A DNA stretch of 64,000 bases from Ferranicluibacter rubi (GCF_011603255.1 NZ_JAANCM010000003.1:434001-498000), one strand, 5' to 3'. Numbered from the stretch's first letter, positions 17,953-26,667 are shown. Program-made: numbers and translations. Notes: a model not told the origin generated them from the sequence alone.

Positions 17953-18810
17953 GTGGCATATCTTATGGATTTTCCCGGGGATCATGACGTACAGCCGGTG
18001 GCCGCAACGACATCGGGCCTGACATCCGAACAGGCGTGGAAAGCGTTCTTCTCCCGGTTTCCGTACATCATCCTTGTCGCCAACAGCGAACAGGTCGATG
18101 TCGCCGCGCTCCAGAAAGCCTATCCGGCAGACTCCCTCTTCGTTTTCTTCAACAAGGCTTACAAAGTTCTCCGGCAACCGTTCGCCGGCCATTGCATGCT
18201 CGTGTCACGCGCACAGCCGCGTGGCGCGAACATCGTCTACCGCGGAGAGGTCGAGCGGGTTCTCGGGCTCTTTGCGCCTTCGACGTTCTGCGGCATCACC
18301 AATATTCGCCTTGCCGATACCGAGACGCCGAACACGCAGGCCGATTACGGTGGGGCTGCCACCGGTCATCTGGATCTGACGGAACTTTGCCGGGAGATCT
18401 ATCCCCCCGACAAGCTCCCGACCTCCGGCTTCGCACTCGCATACTGGCTTCTGGAACAACGCGTTCCGGTCAAGGTCGTGCTCGCGGGCTTCTCCGCCAA
18501 GAGAAGCGAGACATGGCGCGTCGTGGCGGTGCACGACTGGACGTTCGAGCAGGTGTGCCTGAAGGTCTTTGCGCAGGCCGGTAAACTCTCGCTCCATGAG
18601 GCCGACCTCACCAATCCCTATGCAAAGCTCGCTGCGCGTTTTCCGGAAATCCCGCCAAGCGATATTTCCTTCACCGTTGCCGATGTTCTCTCGCAACGCC
18701 TTGGGAATACCGATGCGCAGGTGGACAAACTCATCTCCCTGACCGGTGTGTTGAAGTCGGCCGACCTTTTCCTGCGCAATCTCCGCCCCAAGTTCCTGAA
18801 GAAGCGGTGA
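17953..18810 (+). CDS. GT29 (sialyltransferase)-like protein (second of three)
   Basis: A 285-aa soluble protein. The segment PTSGFALAYWLL with VKVVLAGFS near residues 155-175 closely resembles sialylmotif S of GT29 sialyltransferases. AVHDWTFEQ near residue 193 fits the VS motif (His, a few residues, Glu). FPYIILVANSEQVD near residue 35 occupies the place of motif L. The start is GTG 17953, or ATG 17965 twelve bases later. Donor and acceptor are unknown; CMP-linked sugars are the family's donor. It precedes the gene at 18848 by 37 bp and is probably co-transcribed with it. Confidence 0.6.
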   Translation: MAYLMDFPGDHDVQPVAATTSGLTSEQAWKAFFSRFPYIILVANSEQVDVAALQKAYPADSLFVFFNKAYKVLRQPFAGHCMLVSRAQPRGANIVYRGEVERVLGLFAPSTFCGITNIRLADTETPNTQADYGGAATGHLDLTELCREIYPPDKLPTSGFALAYWLLEQRVPVKVVLAGFSAKRSETWRVVAVHDWTFEQVCLKVFAQAGKLSLHEADLTNPYAKLAARFPEIPPSDISFTVADVLSQRLGNTDAQVDKLISLTGVLKSADLFLRNLRPKFLKKR

Positions 18811-18847
18811 CGCACCTGTCCGTGGCAAGCAGCATGAAGGCGCTTCG

Positions 18848-19609
18848 ATGACGAACGTAAAAAGGTGGCTCACCCAGACGCGCCAGCGCCTCCACAGGTC
18901 GCTAAAGTTCCGGCTGAGCCGCCCCCTGCCGCCGGCCTGCACCCATGTCTTCACGGGTCCCGTCGTCGTCGTCGGGTCCGCGCCGGTCATCCACAAGCCG
19001 GATGGTTGGAACGGTGATTTCAGCGTCATCACGATCAACGGGTCACAATCCGCCATTCGCGCCTGGGGGGTGGATGTGCCCGATATCACATTCATGATGT
19101 TCAATCAGGTCGAGGGCACGACCACGAACGCCCAGGAGGTCCGCCGTGTGCTGTCGGGGCAGCGGACCCGCAGCCTCTACGTTCTCCTCTGGCGCAAGAA
19201 CGCGCGGCAGCGGCTGGTGCAGGGCCTGAAGGCTTTCAACTACGGCTATGACGACCTCGTCATCGTCGATCGCTACGAGCGCATGGCACTGCTCAAGCGC
19301 ATGACCGGGCGCAATAACACGGAAGTGCGGACCGAGGACAAATGCTCGAACGGGCTCAACGCCGTTCTCTTCGCCCTCCACCACGGCGCGCCGCAGGTCA
19401 TCATCACGGGCATCAACCCGAATTCCACCGGGCACTCCTACAACCAGACCGGTCTCGCCCGCGCGCATGTGCAGATGGACAAGACCATCATCGAGCAGCT
19501 GCTCGCGGAAGGACGGCCCCTCTTTACTGCCGATCCGCAGGTGTCGCGCGACCTGAACATCCCGTTGTGGACGGGGGAAACCAAGGCGCCCGCTGTTTCG
19601 AAAACCTGA
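18848..19609 (+). CDS. GT29-like putative glycosyltransferase (third of three)
   Basis: A 253-aa protein with a basic N-terminus (KRWLTQTRQRLHRSLKFR). VVVVGSAP near residue 41, CSNGLNAVLFAL near 166, VIITGINPNS and GHSYNQ near 195 reproduce the motif order and spacing of the protein at 13171, so the two are paralogues. The SNG...GHSY pair is where GT29 proteins have motifs S and VS. It lies 37 bp after the GT29-like gene at 17953. The role in glycan assembly is inferred. Confidence 0.55.
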   Translation: MTNVKRWLTQTRQRLHRSLKFRLSRPLPPACTHVFTGPVVVVGSAPVIHKPDGWNGDFSVITINGSQSAIRAWGVDVPDITFMMFNQVEGTTTNAQEVRRVLSGQRTRSLYVLLWRKNARQRLVQGLKAFNYGYDDLVIVDRYERMALLKRMTGRNNTEVRTEDKCSNGLNAVLFALHHGAPQVIITGINPNSTGHSYNQTGLARAHVQMDKTIIEQLLAEGRPLFTADPQVSRDLNIPLWTGETKAPAVSKT

Positions 19610-19642
19610 CCGGAGGGGGTGCGACAAAAACGCCCCCATACT

Positions 19643-19657
19643 TGATTGACCGGCTCA
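19643..19657 (+). promoter_or_regulatory. RirA-type iron-responsive operator (TGA-N9-TCA)
   Basis: TGA, nine bases, TCA, located 120 bp upstream of the binding-protein start. In rhizobia this core is bound by the iron-sulfur repressor RirA when iron is plentiful. A matching site precedes the TonB receptor at the left end of the window. Confidence 0.45.
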
Positions 19658-19776
19658 TCTTTATCCTTTAGCAACAGCGCATCGACCATAGACAGCCAAT
19701 TGGTCGGGGCGTGGCGGGGGAGTGCATGCGGGAGGAAGACGGCTCGAGCAACCGTTTTTCGAAGGAATTCATACCC

Positions 19777-20931
19777 ATGCGCCTCCTCAGATCAGCCGTA
19801 TTGACTGCGGCCTTTGTCGCATCCGCCTGGACGGCCCTTTCCGTCGGCACGGCCGGCGCCACCGATTATCCCCTTGTCGTCAAAGACCTTTCCGGCCGCG
19901 AAATCACGATCCCGTCCGAGCCGAAGCGCATCGTCGTGCAGGACGGCCGTGATCTCTTCGCGCTGGCGCTGCTCGATCGTGCCGATCCCTTCGCGCGCGT
20001 CGTTGCTTGGAACAACATTCTCTCCCGTTCCGACCCGGCATCATGGGCGGTCTTCCAGAAGCAATGGCCGGAAAGCTCGGCAAAGCTGATCGATATGAAA
20101 TTCGGCGACGAGGGCCAGGTCAACCTCGAACAGGTCGCTGCCACCAAGCCCGACCTGCTTGTGTTCCAGACCCGCGTGCGGCAGGCGCTCGACGATGCGG
20201 ATCTCTTCAACCGGCTGGCAAAGCTCGGTATTCCGATCATCCTCATCGATACCGAACTTGAACCGACCGTCAACGCTCCGAAGACCGTCGACCTTCTCGG
20301 CAAGGTGCTGAACCGCGAGACGGAAGCCAAGGAATTCACCGATTTCTACGCCGAGCGCCTTGCGAAGGTGCAGGCCGGTTTTGCGGGTGCCGAAAAGCCG
20401 AAGGTCTTCGTGGAAGCCAAGGCCGGACAGAAGGGTCTCGACTCCTGCTGCTTCACGCATGGCGACGTCTACTGGGGCAAGATCGTCGCGGATGCCGGCG
20501 GCATCAACATCGGCACACAACTGGTCAAGGGCCGCACCGGAGACGTGACGACCGAAACACTGATCGCCGAGAAGCCGGATGTCTTCCTGATGACGGGCTC
20601 GCCGTTCTCGAACGAGGGTTCGGTATCGCCCGCCTTCGGCCTCAACGCCGACAAGGCGGCCATCGAGACATCGCTTCGCACACTGTCCGAGCGCAAGGGC
20701 TTCTCCTACATCAAGGCCGTCGAAGAAAACCGCGTCGTCGGCCTCTACCACCAGCTTTATGCCAGCGCCTGGAACATCTACGCCGTCGAATATCTCGCCA
20801 AGGCCTTCTATCCCGAACGCTTCGCCGATCTCGACCCGGATGCGGACCTTGCAACGATCATCGGAAGCTTCACGGGTCTTCCCAAGGGCCTGACGACGGT
20901 CTATGGGGCGAAAGCCGCGCCGGCCAAGTAA
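19777..20931 (+). CDS. Periplasmic binding protein of an iron-siderophore/cobalamin-type ABC importer
   Basis: A 384-aa class III (FecB/FepB/BtuF-like) substrate-binding protein. The ATG at 19777 gives a clear signal peptide (MRLLRSAVLTAAFVASAWTALSVGTAGA). DLSGREITIPSEPKRIV and LEQVAATKPDLLVFQT are typical of the first lobe, and RVVGLYHQLYAS of the second. CCFTHGDVYWGKI is an unusual Cys-Cys segment near the inter-lobe region. It heads a run with the permease and ATPase genes. The RirA-type box favours iron, while the downstream bluB favours a corrinoid link. Confidence 0.85.
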   Translation: MRLLRSAVLTAAFVASAWTALSVGTAGATDYPLVVKDLSGREITIPSEPKRIVVQDGRDLFALALLDRADPFARVVAWNNILSRSDPASWAVFQKQWPESSAKLIDMKFGDEGQVNLEQVAATKPDLLVFQTRVRQALDDADLFNRLAKLGIPIILIDTELEPTVNAPKTVDLLGKVLNRETEAKEFTDFYAERLAKVQAGFAGAEKPKVFVEAKAGQKGLDSCCFTHGDVYWGKIVADAGGINIGTQLVKGRTGDVTTETLIAEKPDVFLMTGSPFSNEGSVSPAFGLNADKAAIETSLRTLSERKGFSYIKAVEENRVVGLYHQLYASAWNIYAVEYLAKAFYPERFADLDPDADLATIIGSFTGLPKGLTTVYGAKAAPAK

Positions 20932-20956
20932 GCGGCTGCGGAAGACCAACATTGCC

Positions 20957-20979
20957 GACGGGCCGCCAAGCGGCCCGTC
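20957..20979 (+). terminator. Intercistronic hairpin between binding protein and permease
   Basis: Perfect 10-bp stem GACGGGCCGC / GCGGCCCGTC with a 3-nt loop. It lies inside the transporter operon, not at its end, and probably stabilises the upstream message or attenuates read-through so that binding protein exceeds permease. Confidence 0.6.
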
Positions 20980-21039
20980 ATCACGATAGACGATCCCTGT
21001 GTCGATAGACGCACGGATCGAAACGCGGCAGAGAAAGAT

Positions 21040-22122
21040 TTGGCATTACCCCTGACGGAAACCGCAGCGCCGGAGAGCGCCGAGGCCCATTACGGCGCTT
21101 CGGTGACGCGACGTGTGCTGATCATCGCCGCGCTCCTCCTCGTGCTCGCCTGCGCCTTCATCGCAGATATCGCCATCGGCTCGGGAACGCTCTCGCTCGC
21201 CGACGTTGCGAACGTACTGCTGTCGCCCTCGACGGCGGATGCGAGCAGTCGGTTCGTCGTCTGGGAACTGCGCATGCCGATGACCTTGATGGCGCTGGTA
21301 ACGGGGATCTCCCTGTCGCTCTCCGGCCTCCTCATGCAGACGATCCTCGACAACCCGCTGGCCGAACCCTTCACGCTCGGCGTCTCTTCAGCCGCGGGTT
21401 TCGGTGCGGCACTGTCGCTCGGCTTCTCCGTTTCGCTCACATCCGCCATGCCGTGGATGCCGCCTGAACTGCTGACGGCGGCAAATGCCTTCCTGTTCGG
21501 GCTTCTGGCAACAGGCCTCGTCCTTGCGCTCACGCGCGGCGGCACGAGCGTCCAGGCGATCACGCTTCTCGGCATTGCCCTCCACTTCGTCTTTTCCTCG
21601 CTCCTGTCGCTTGTCCAGTACATGGCGAGCGTCGATCAGCTGCAGAGCATCGTCTTCTGGCTGATGGGCTCCCTGCAGCGCGCGACCTGGCTAAAGGTGT
21701 CGATCGCGGGCGGGCTCTGTGCCATCGCGCTGCCCATCGTTCTTCTCAATGCCTGGGCGCTGACGACCATCCGCTCCTTCGGCGAAGAGGCCATCGTCTT
21801 CGGGGTGCGGGTCAGGGCACTGAGGATCGTCATGCTGACCATCTCGGCGCTGCTCGCCGGCGCCGTCACAGCCGTCGTCGGCATTATCGGGTTCATCGGG
21901 CTTATCGGCCCGCATGTCGCCAGACTGCTGGTGGGTGAGGATCATCGCTTCACGATCGCCGCAACGGTGGCGGTGGGCGGCGTCTTTGCCGTTCTCGCCT
22001 CGCTCGCGACCAAGGTGATCGTGCCGGGCGCGGTGCTGCCGCTCAGCATGGTGACGTCGCTGACCGGTCTGCCCTTCTTCATCTTCCTCGTTCTGCGTCA
22101 GTCGCGGAGCCCGAGCGCATGA
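21040..22122 (+). CDS. FecCD-type permease of the metal/siderophore importer
   Basis: A 360-aa integral membrane protein of the FecCD/BtuC family with about ten transmembrane helices. Diagnostic segments are LRMPMTLMALVTGISLSLSGLLMQTILDNPLAEP near the first helices and GFIGLIGPHVARLLVGEDHR towards the C-terminus. The start is TTG at 21040 with a weak GAGAAAG upstream; no better ATG precedes the first helix. Its stop overlaps the ATPase start (ATGA), so the two are translationally coupled. Confidence 0.88.
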   Translation: MALPLTETAAPESAEAHYGASVTRRVLIIAALLLVLACAFIADIAIGSGTLSLADVANVLLSPSTADASSRFVVWELRMPMTLMALVTGISLSLSGLLMQTILDNPLAEPFTLGVSSAAGFGAALSLGFSVSLTSAMPWMPPELLTAANAFLFGLLATGLVLALTRGGTSVQAITLLGIALHFVFSSLLSLVQYMASVDQLQSIVFWLMGSLQRATWLKVSIAGGLCAIALPIVLLNAWALTTIRSFGEEAIVFGVRVRALRIVMLTISALLAGAVTAVVGIIGFIGLIGPHVARLLVGEDHRFTIAATVAVGGVFAVLASLATKVIVPGAVLPLSMVTSLTGLPFFIFLVLRQSRSPSA

Positions 22123-22919
22123 GCTTCTCTGTCGAAAACTACAGCGTCACCATCGGCGCCCGCCGCGTGGTGCAAGACGTGTCCTTCGACGCCAAGCCCG
22201 GCCGTATACTGGCCGTTCTCGGACCGAACGGCGCCGGCAAATCGACATTGCTGAAAGGCTTTTGCAGCATGCGGCGCGGCGACGGCAGTGTTCGCCTCGA
22301 TCATGCCGACCTCCTCGCCATGCGCCCGATCGATCGGGCGCGACTGGTCGGCTATGTCGCGCAGGATCTGGCCCAACTCGATGTCGCCCTGGATGTGTTT
22401 GAGTTGTTGCTTCTCGCCCAGAGCGGGGGACGACGCTCGTGGCGAGCCCCGCCCGAGGCGTTTCGCCGTGCGGAAGAGACGCTGGAGACGCTCGGCCTGT
22501 CGCGCTTTGCCCGCTGCCGCCCCAGCCAGCTTTCCGGCGGAGAGCGGCAGATGATCGGTCTCGCGCTTGCGCTCGTGCGCCGCCCGCGCCTGCTTCTGCT
22601 CGACGAGCCGACCTCCGCACTCGATCTCTCCAATCAGTTGCAGATCCTCGATGCCGTCGCCGAGCATACGCGCAGCCACGATGTGGTGACGCTCGCTGTC
22701 CTCCACGATCTCAATCTCGCCACCCGCTATGCCGATGAGGTTCTCCTGCTGAAGAACGGCCGTGTGCACACATCGGGTACGACGGAAGCGGTCATGGACC
22801 CGGCGACGATCTCGGACGTCTATGGCGTCGATTGTTATCCCCTGCCCGTGCCGGGAACGCGGTTCACCGCGCTGTATCCGGTTTCGCGAACGCCGCGGAT
22901 GCAGCCGACAGCAAAATAG
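22119..22919 (+). CDS. ATP-binding protein of the metal/siderophore importer
   Basis: A 266-aa ABC ATPase of the FecE/BtuD type. Walker A GPNGAGKS is near residue 34, the Q-loop region reads GYVAQDLAQ, the ABC signature LSGGE is near residue 137, Walker B is LLLLDEPTS, and the switch histidine is in VLHDLN. It starts within the permease stop codon. The complete set is binding protein, one permease (working as a dimer) and one ATPase. Confidence 0.9.
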   Translation: MSFSVENYSVTIGARRVVQDVSFDAKPGRILAVLGPNGAGKSTLLKGFCSMRRGDGSVRLDHADLLAMRPIDRARLVGYVAQDLAQLDVALDVFELLLLAQSGGRRSWRAPPEAFRRAEETLETLGLSRFARCRPSQLSGGERQMIGLALALVRRPRLLLLDEPTSALDLSNQLQILDAVAEHTRSHDVVTLAVLHDLNLATRYADEVLLLKNGRVHTSGTTEAVMDPATISDVYGVDCYPLPVPGTRFTALYPVSRTPRMQPTAK

Positions 22920-23039
22920 CGCCAATAAGCTTTTCCTCATAGATACGTGTGTCATCTGGCGCTCGCCGATCGTCACCTGCTATGCAGCCGGCGATCCGTC
23001 GCGTACCCATGCGCGCTCGATGCCGAAGGGATGTGGCCG

Positions 23040-23681
23040 ATGCCGCAGGGAAAAACATTCGATGCCGGTTTCCGCGCGGAGCTGACGCAGCTCCTGACCT
23101 GGCGCCGCGATGTGCGCCAGTTCCGTACCGATCCACTTCCCGCAGGAACGGTCGAGCGCCTTGTCCAAGCGGCCGGTCTCGCACCCTCCGTCGGCCTCAG
23201 CCAGCCCTGGCGTTTCGTCTTCGTGGAGGATGTCGGGCGACGGGCAACGGTGCGTCACGTGTTCGAGACCTGCAACGCAACCGCACTTGCGGGCTATTCC
23301 GGTGAAAAGGCCGAGCAATATGCAAGATTGAAGCTGGCGGGCCTCGACGACGCGCCCTGCCAGTTCGCTGTCTTTTGCGATCGCTCGGTATTGCAGGGCC
23401 ATGGGCTGGGGCGCCTTACCATGCCGGAAACGCTCGATTATTCGGTGGTGCTTGCGGTTCACACGCTGTGGCTTGCCGCCCGCGCCGAAGGGCTCGGGCT
23501 CGGCTGGCTGTCGATCCTCGATCCGGCCGGCGTCGTAGCCGTGCTCGACGTGCCCGAGAGTTGGCATTTCATCGGCTACTTCTGTCTCGGCTACCCCACC
23601 GCCGAGGACGACACACCGGCGCTGGAGCGGGCGGGCTGGGAGCAACGCTGCGACCCGGAAAGTGTGATCGTCAGGCGTTAG
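23040..23681 (+). CDS. bluB: 5,6-dimethylbenzimidazole synthase BluB
   Basis: A 213-aa flavin-destructase of the nitroreductase fold that fragments reduced FMN with oxygen to give 5,6-dimethylbenzimidazole, the lower ligand of cobalamin. The N-terminus LLTWRRDVRQFRTDPLP and APSVGLSQPWRFV are diagnostic for BluB rather than general nitroreductases. The Asp of RRD (residue 24) and the Ser of GWLSILD (near 158) are the likely equivalents of the catalytic pair known from Sinorhizobium meliloti. The ATG at 23040 matches the family start. It lies 120 bp after the ABC ATPase gene in the same direction. No cobalamin riboswitch is visible before it. Confidence 0.9.
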   Translation: MPQGKTFDAGFRAELTQLLTWRRDVRQFRTDPLPAGTVERLVQAAGLAPSVGLSQPWRFVFVEDVGRRATVRHVFETCNATALAGYSGEKAEQYARLKLAGLDDAPCQFAVFCDRSVLQGHGLGRLTMPETLDYSVVLAVHTLWLAARAEGLGLGWLSILDPAGVVAVLDVPESWHFIGYFCLGYPTAEDDTPALERAGWEQRCDPESVIVRR

Positions 23682-23704
23682 GCTGAAAATGCGGGACAGA
23701 CGTT

Positions 23705-23737
23705 CGCAACGCGCATTCCCTCTGGCTGCGCGTTGCG
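23705..23737. terminator. Bidirectional terminator hairpin
   Basis: Perfect 11-bp stem CGCAACGCGCA / TGCGCGTTGCG with an 11-nt loop, between the convergent ends of bluB and the dCache chemoreceptor. Confidence 0.65.
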
Positions 23738-23752
23738 ATGGTCTCCGTGTGA

Positions 23753-25849
23753 TCAGGCAGCCCGGCGCGAGGCTGGCTGGTACCGCGCCGCGGCGCTCTC
23801 TTCGCCCAAATCGAACTGTGCGAGAAGCGTGTTCAGCGCGGCCGCTTCGCCGGCAAGGCCGTGGCTTGCCGCGGTCTGCTCCTCGACCATAGCGGCATTC
23901 TGCTGGGTGCCCTGGTCCATGGTGTTGACGGCAGTATTGATCTCCTGAAGTCCGGTCGATTGCTCGCGGCTTGCCGTAACGATCGCTGCGATATGCGCGT
24001 TGATCTCCTGCACCTGACCGGCGATCGCCTGAAGCGACTGCCCGGTTTCGCCAACCAGCGACACGCCTGCGCGCACCTGTCCGCTCGAGGTGTTGATCAG
24101 CGCCTTGATTTCCTTGGCGGCCTTTGCAGAGCGCTGTGCCAGTTCGCGCACTTCCTGCGCCACCACCGCAAAGCCCTTGCCCGCCTCGCCGGCACGCGCC
24201 GCCTCGACGCCTGCGTTGAGGGCAAGCAGGTTCGTCTGGAAGGCGATGTCGTCGATCACGCCGATGATGTTGCCGATCTCGTTGGAGGATGTCTCGATCC
24301 CCTGCATGGCGCTGACGGCCTTGCCGACGATCTCGCCGGAGGTTTCCGCACCGGCACGGGCGCGAGCGACGAGCTGGCCGACTTCCTCGGCACGACGCGC
24401 ACTGTCGCGCACCGTGGTGGTGATTTCTTCCAGCGCGGCCGCGGTTTCCTCGACGGAGGCGGCCTGCTGCTCCGTGCGACGGGCGAGATCGTCCGCGGCA
24501 TGGCGAATCTCGCTCGCACCGGCATCGATGGCGCGGGCATTGCTGCCCACGGCTCGCATCGCATCATGCAGCTTTGAGACGGCATGGTTGAAGTCGGCGC
24601 GGAGCCGGTCGAGATGGAGGACGAAGGGCGTGGAGATGCGATAACCGAGGTCACCGTCCGCAAGCCGGCCGAGCCCTGTGGCAAGCGCCTCGACGGCGTG
24701 CTGGATGTCCGCGGTCTCCTGGGCCTTCGTGGCCTCCCGCTCGCGCTGCTCGCGCGCCGATAGCGAACGCCCGCTTTCGGCTTCGGTTTCCAGGCGCGCC
24801 CGGTCGATGGCATTGGTGCGGAACACGGCGACGGCAGCAGCCATGGAACCGATCTGGTCGCGGCGCTCCTGTCCCGGAATGTCGGTCTTCAGATCGCCCG
24901 ATGCCAGCTCTTCCATGGCGCGGGTCATGTCGGTGACCGGACGGATGACGAGGCGGCTGAGAAGGCTCGCCAGGAAGACGATCATGGCGCCGACCGCAAG
25001 AAGCGTCGCGATGGTCGCGGCAATGCGGAAATGGTCGATGGCGGAATAAACCTGGTCGGCATCGACGGCAAAGCCGACATACCATTCGACCGTGGGAAGG
25101 CCGGCGACGGGCACGAAGCTCACGAGCATCGGCTTGCCGTTCGCTTCCGTCTCCATGATACCGCTGCCGATCGTGGGTGTCGCAGCCGGAAAGGCATCGG
25201 CAAGCGTCTTCGTCACCAGCTTGGCATCGGGATGCACGAGGATCTGGCCCGACTTGTTGACGAGGAAGGCGAAACCGCCAGCTCCGGCATCGATCGACTG
25301 GATCATCGAGACCAGCGTCTTCAGCGAGAAGTCGCTGCCGGCAACGCCGGTCAGCGCACCGTTCTTCATCACGGGCACAGCCGCACTGATGATCAGATCG
25401 CCGGTGGAAGCGTCGAAATAGGGGTCCGTGAGAACATCGCCCTTCGCCTTCACCGCATCCTGATACCAGGGACGCTGGCGCGGATCGTAACCGGCCGGCA
25501 GGTTCGTCACCGGCCATGTGGTAAAGGTGCCTGCCTCGTCGCCGATATAGGTGCTCATGAACTCCTTGACGAGAACATCGTTTTTCAGGACGGCGAGAAG
25601 AGCGGTCTTATCAGGGGCATTGGCGGCGGCATCGGCCACCATCGCCGTCAGGGTGACGCGGCCGTTCAGCCAGTTCGCCACGCTCTGTGCGGCCTGCTTT
25701 CCAGAGAAGGCGATATTCTCTTCGACGGCATGCGTCGTCGTGCTCCGCTGCAGCGTGTCGATGTAGAAGGAGAAGCCGGCAAAGGCGGCGGCAACGACGA
25801 CCGACGCGGCCACCAGAATGCGCGTCATCAAATTGGATGTCTTGGGCAC
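23753..25849 (-). CDS. Methyl-accepting chemotaxis protein with dCache sensor
   Basis: A 698-aa chemoreceptor. TM1 at residues ~10-30 is followed by a periplasmic double-Cache ligand-binding region (~35-285, with [13 protein letters not shown] and [21 protein letters not shown] typical of dCache_1), TM2 around 280-310, a HAMP domain ([18 protein letters not shown]), and a cytoplasmic signalling domain whose hairpin tip reads [24 protein letters not shown]. It lacks a CheR-tether pentapeptide at the C-terminus. Its upstream region contains a 14-bp perfect inverted repeat and a CtrA-type box. The ligand is unknown; dCache often binds amino acids or other small polar molecules. Confidence 0.92.
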   Translation of the reverse strand: MPKTSNLMTRILVAASVVVAAAFAGFSFYIDTLQRSTTTHAVEENIAFSGKQAAQSVANWLNGRVTLTAMVADAAANAPDKTALLAVLKNDVLVKEFMSTYIGDEAGTFTTWPVTNLPAGYDPRQRPWYQDAVKAKGDVLTDPYFDASTGDLIISAAVPVMKNGALTGVAGSDFSLKTLVSMIQSIDAGAGGFAFLVNKSGQILVHPDAKLVTKTLADAFPAATPTIGSGIMETEANGKPMLVSFVPVAGLPTVEWYVGFAVDADQVYSAIDHFRIAATIATLLAVGAMIVFLASLLSRLVIRPVTDMTRAMEELASGDLKTDIPGQERRDQIGSMAAAVAVFRTNAIDRARLETEAESGRSLSAREQREREATKAQETADIQHAVEALATGLGRLADGDLGYRISTPFVLHLDRLRADFNHAVSKLHDAMRAVGSNARAIDAGASEIRHAADDLARRTEQQAASVEETAAALEEITTTVRDSARRAEEVGQLVARARAGAETSGEIVGKAVSAMQGIETSSNEIGNIIGVIDDIAFQTNLLALNAGVEAARAGEAGKGFAVVAQEVRELAQRSAKAAKEIKALINTSSGQVRAGVSLVGETGQSLQAIAGQVQEINAHIAAIVTASREQSTGLQEINTAVNTMDQGTQQNAAMVEEQTAASHGLAGEAAALNTLLAQFDLGEESAAARYQPASRRAA

Positions 25850-25912
25850 AGGGTTTTTCCTAGATCGTCGGGCGCAATCGCGAGGTAGGGTTGTCGGCCA
25901 GCTGGGCGGCCA

Positions 25913-25944
25913 CCGTTACCTGTCGGCGTGCCGACAGGTAACGG
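25913..25944. repeat. 14-bp perfect inverted repeat in the chemoreceptor leader
   Basis: CCGTTACCTGTCGG - CGTG - CCGACAGGTAACGG, 64-95 bp upstream of the chemoreceptor ATG. It is not at a gene end, so a terminator is unlikely unless it attenuates the leader transcript. It could be a dimer-binding operator or a structured 5' leader. Confidence 0.6.
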
Positions 25945-26057
25945 GAGCGTATCGCGGTGAATGTGGAACATGCCGTTTTCGGCGAACGCAGGCACGCGTC
26001 ATGCGGCCAGACAAGAGACGCGGTTGCTCTTCATCGATGGAAACTACCGGCGCTAGA

Positions 26058-26072
26058 TTAAGTGGCCGTTAA
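26058..26072. promoter_or_regulatory. CtrA-type box (TTAA-N7-TTAA)
   Basis: TTAA, seven bases, TTAA. It is about 210 bp upstream of the dCache chemoreceptor and lacks the final C of the full TTAA-N7-TTAAC consensus. CtrA controls motility and chemotaxis genes in many alphaproteobacteria. Confidence 0.4.
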
Positions 26073-26108
26073 AGTTCCCCTCCATGTTCAAGGGTATCTC
26101 AAACGCCA

Positions 26109-26125
26109 TTAGACCTGATGTCTAA
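26109..26125. terminator. Hairpin at the end of the dehydrogenase fragment
   Basis: TTAGAC-CTGAT-GTCTAA, flanked by GCC and GGC that could extend the stem. It overlaps the stop codon of the short-chain dehydrogenase remnant on the minus strand. Confidence 0.35.
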
Positions 26126-26247
26126 GGCAACCTTGGCGCCCACGGGGTTTTGCGGCAGAGGATCCGATATCCGTCCCGCGCGAACGCAAAGACCACAGCT
26201 TTGCCGATCCGGGATCCGGCTACGGTGACAATTGCGACAAGCTTCAT
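26122..26247 (-). pseudogene. Short-chain dehydrogenase N-terminal remnant
   Basis: A 41-codon frame starting MKLVAIVTVAGSRIGKAV and AFARDGYRIL. It follows the first strand, cofactor loop, helix and second strand of an SDR (typical VTGAGSGIGxAV...A..GYRV), but two glycines of the TGxxxGxG cofactor motif are replaced (V and R), and it ends after PWAPRLP where SDRs run for about 250 residues. An AGAAGAAG lies just upstream. It is best read as the decayed stub of a deleted dehydrogenase; a genuine small protein is less likely. Confidence 0.5.
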
Positions 26248-26379
26248 GTATCGTCTTCTTCTAAGCCTTCGTCTCAGTGTAACCGACAGCGGCGACGCAA
26301 CGCTGGTGCTGTGAACGCGCGGAACCAAGGCCTGTGCGCAGGGTTTGGCCAACATCATCATCCCCGAGGAGACATGCAT

Positions 26380-26667
26380 ATGACCTTCCGCCTTATCGGC
26401 ATCCTTGCCGTTGGCCTGTCGCTCGCAGCCTGCACAACGGCCTCGACCGCGCTGGAGCCGATCCCCGGCAGCCTGATCTACAACGGCCAGCCGCGGACGA
26501 AGCTGACGAAATCGCCCATCGGCTCCACCTTCACGCACCGCTTCCTCGATCCGCGAGGCGACCGCTATCTGGAAACCTACCAGATTCAGGAAGACCGCAG
26601 CGTCAAGCTCATCGCCCGGCGCAAGCTCAATATCTTCGTTGGTTTGGGCAACGACCGGGATTACTGA
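26380..26667 (+). CDS. Small outer-membrane-type lipoprotein
   Basis: A 95-aa lipoprotein. MTFRLIGILAVGLSLAAC is a lipoprotein signal with lipobox LAAC, cleaved before Cys18. The mature part has IYNGQPRTKLTKSPIGSTFTHRF and VGLGNDRDY and no recognised domain. Two ATGs lie 6 bp apart; 26380 is chosen because GAGGAG is 8 bp upstream, while 26374 is only 2 bp from it. Its neighbours are the SDR remnant and the YdeP-like gene, both on the other strand. Function unknown. Confidence 0.75.
   Translation: MTFRLIGILAVGLSLAACTTASTALEPIPGSLIYNGQPRTKLTKSPIGSTFTHRFLDPRGDRYLETYQIQEDRSVKLIARRKLNIFVGLGNDRDY

Noticed and set aside
22920-23039. Cobalamin riboswitch before bluB
   Set aside because: The gap is only 120 bp and no B12-box sequence is visible.
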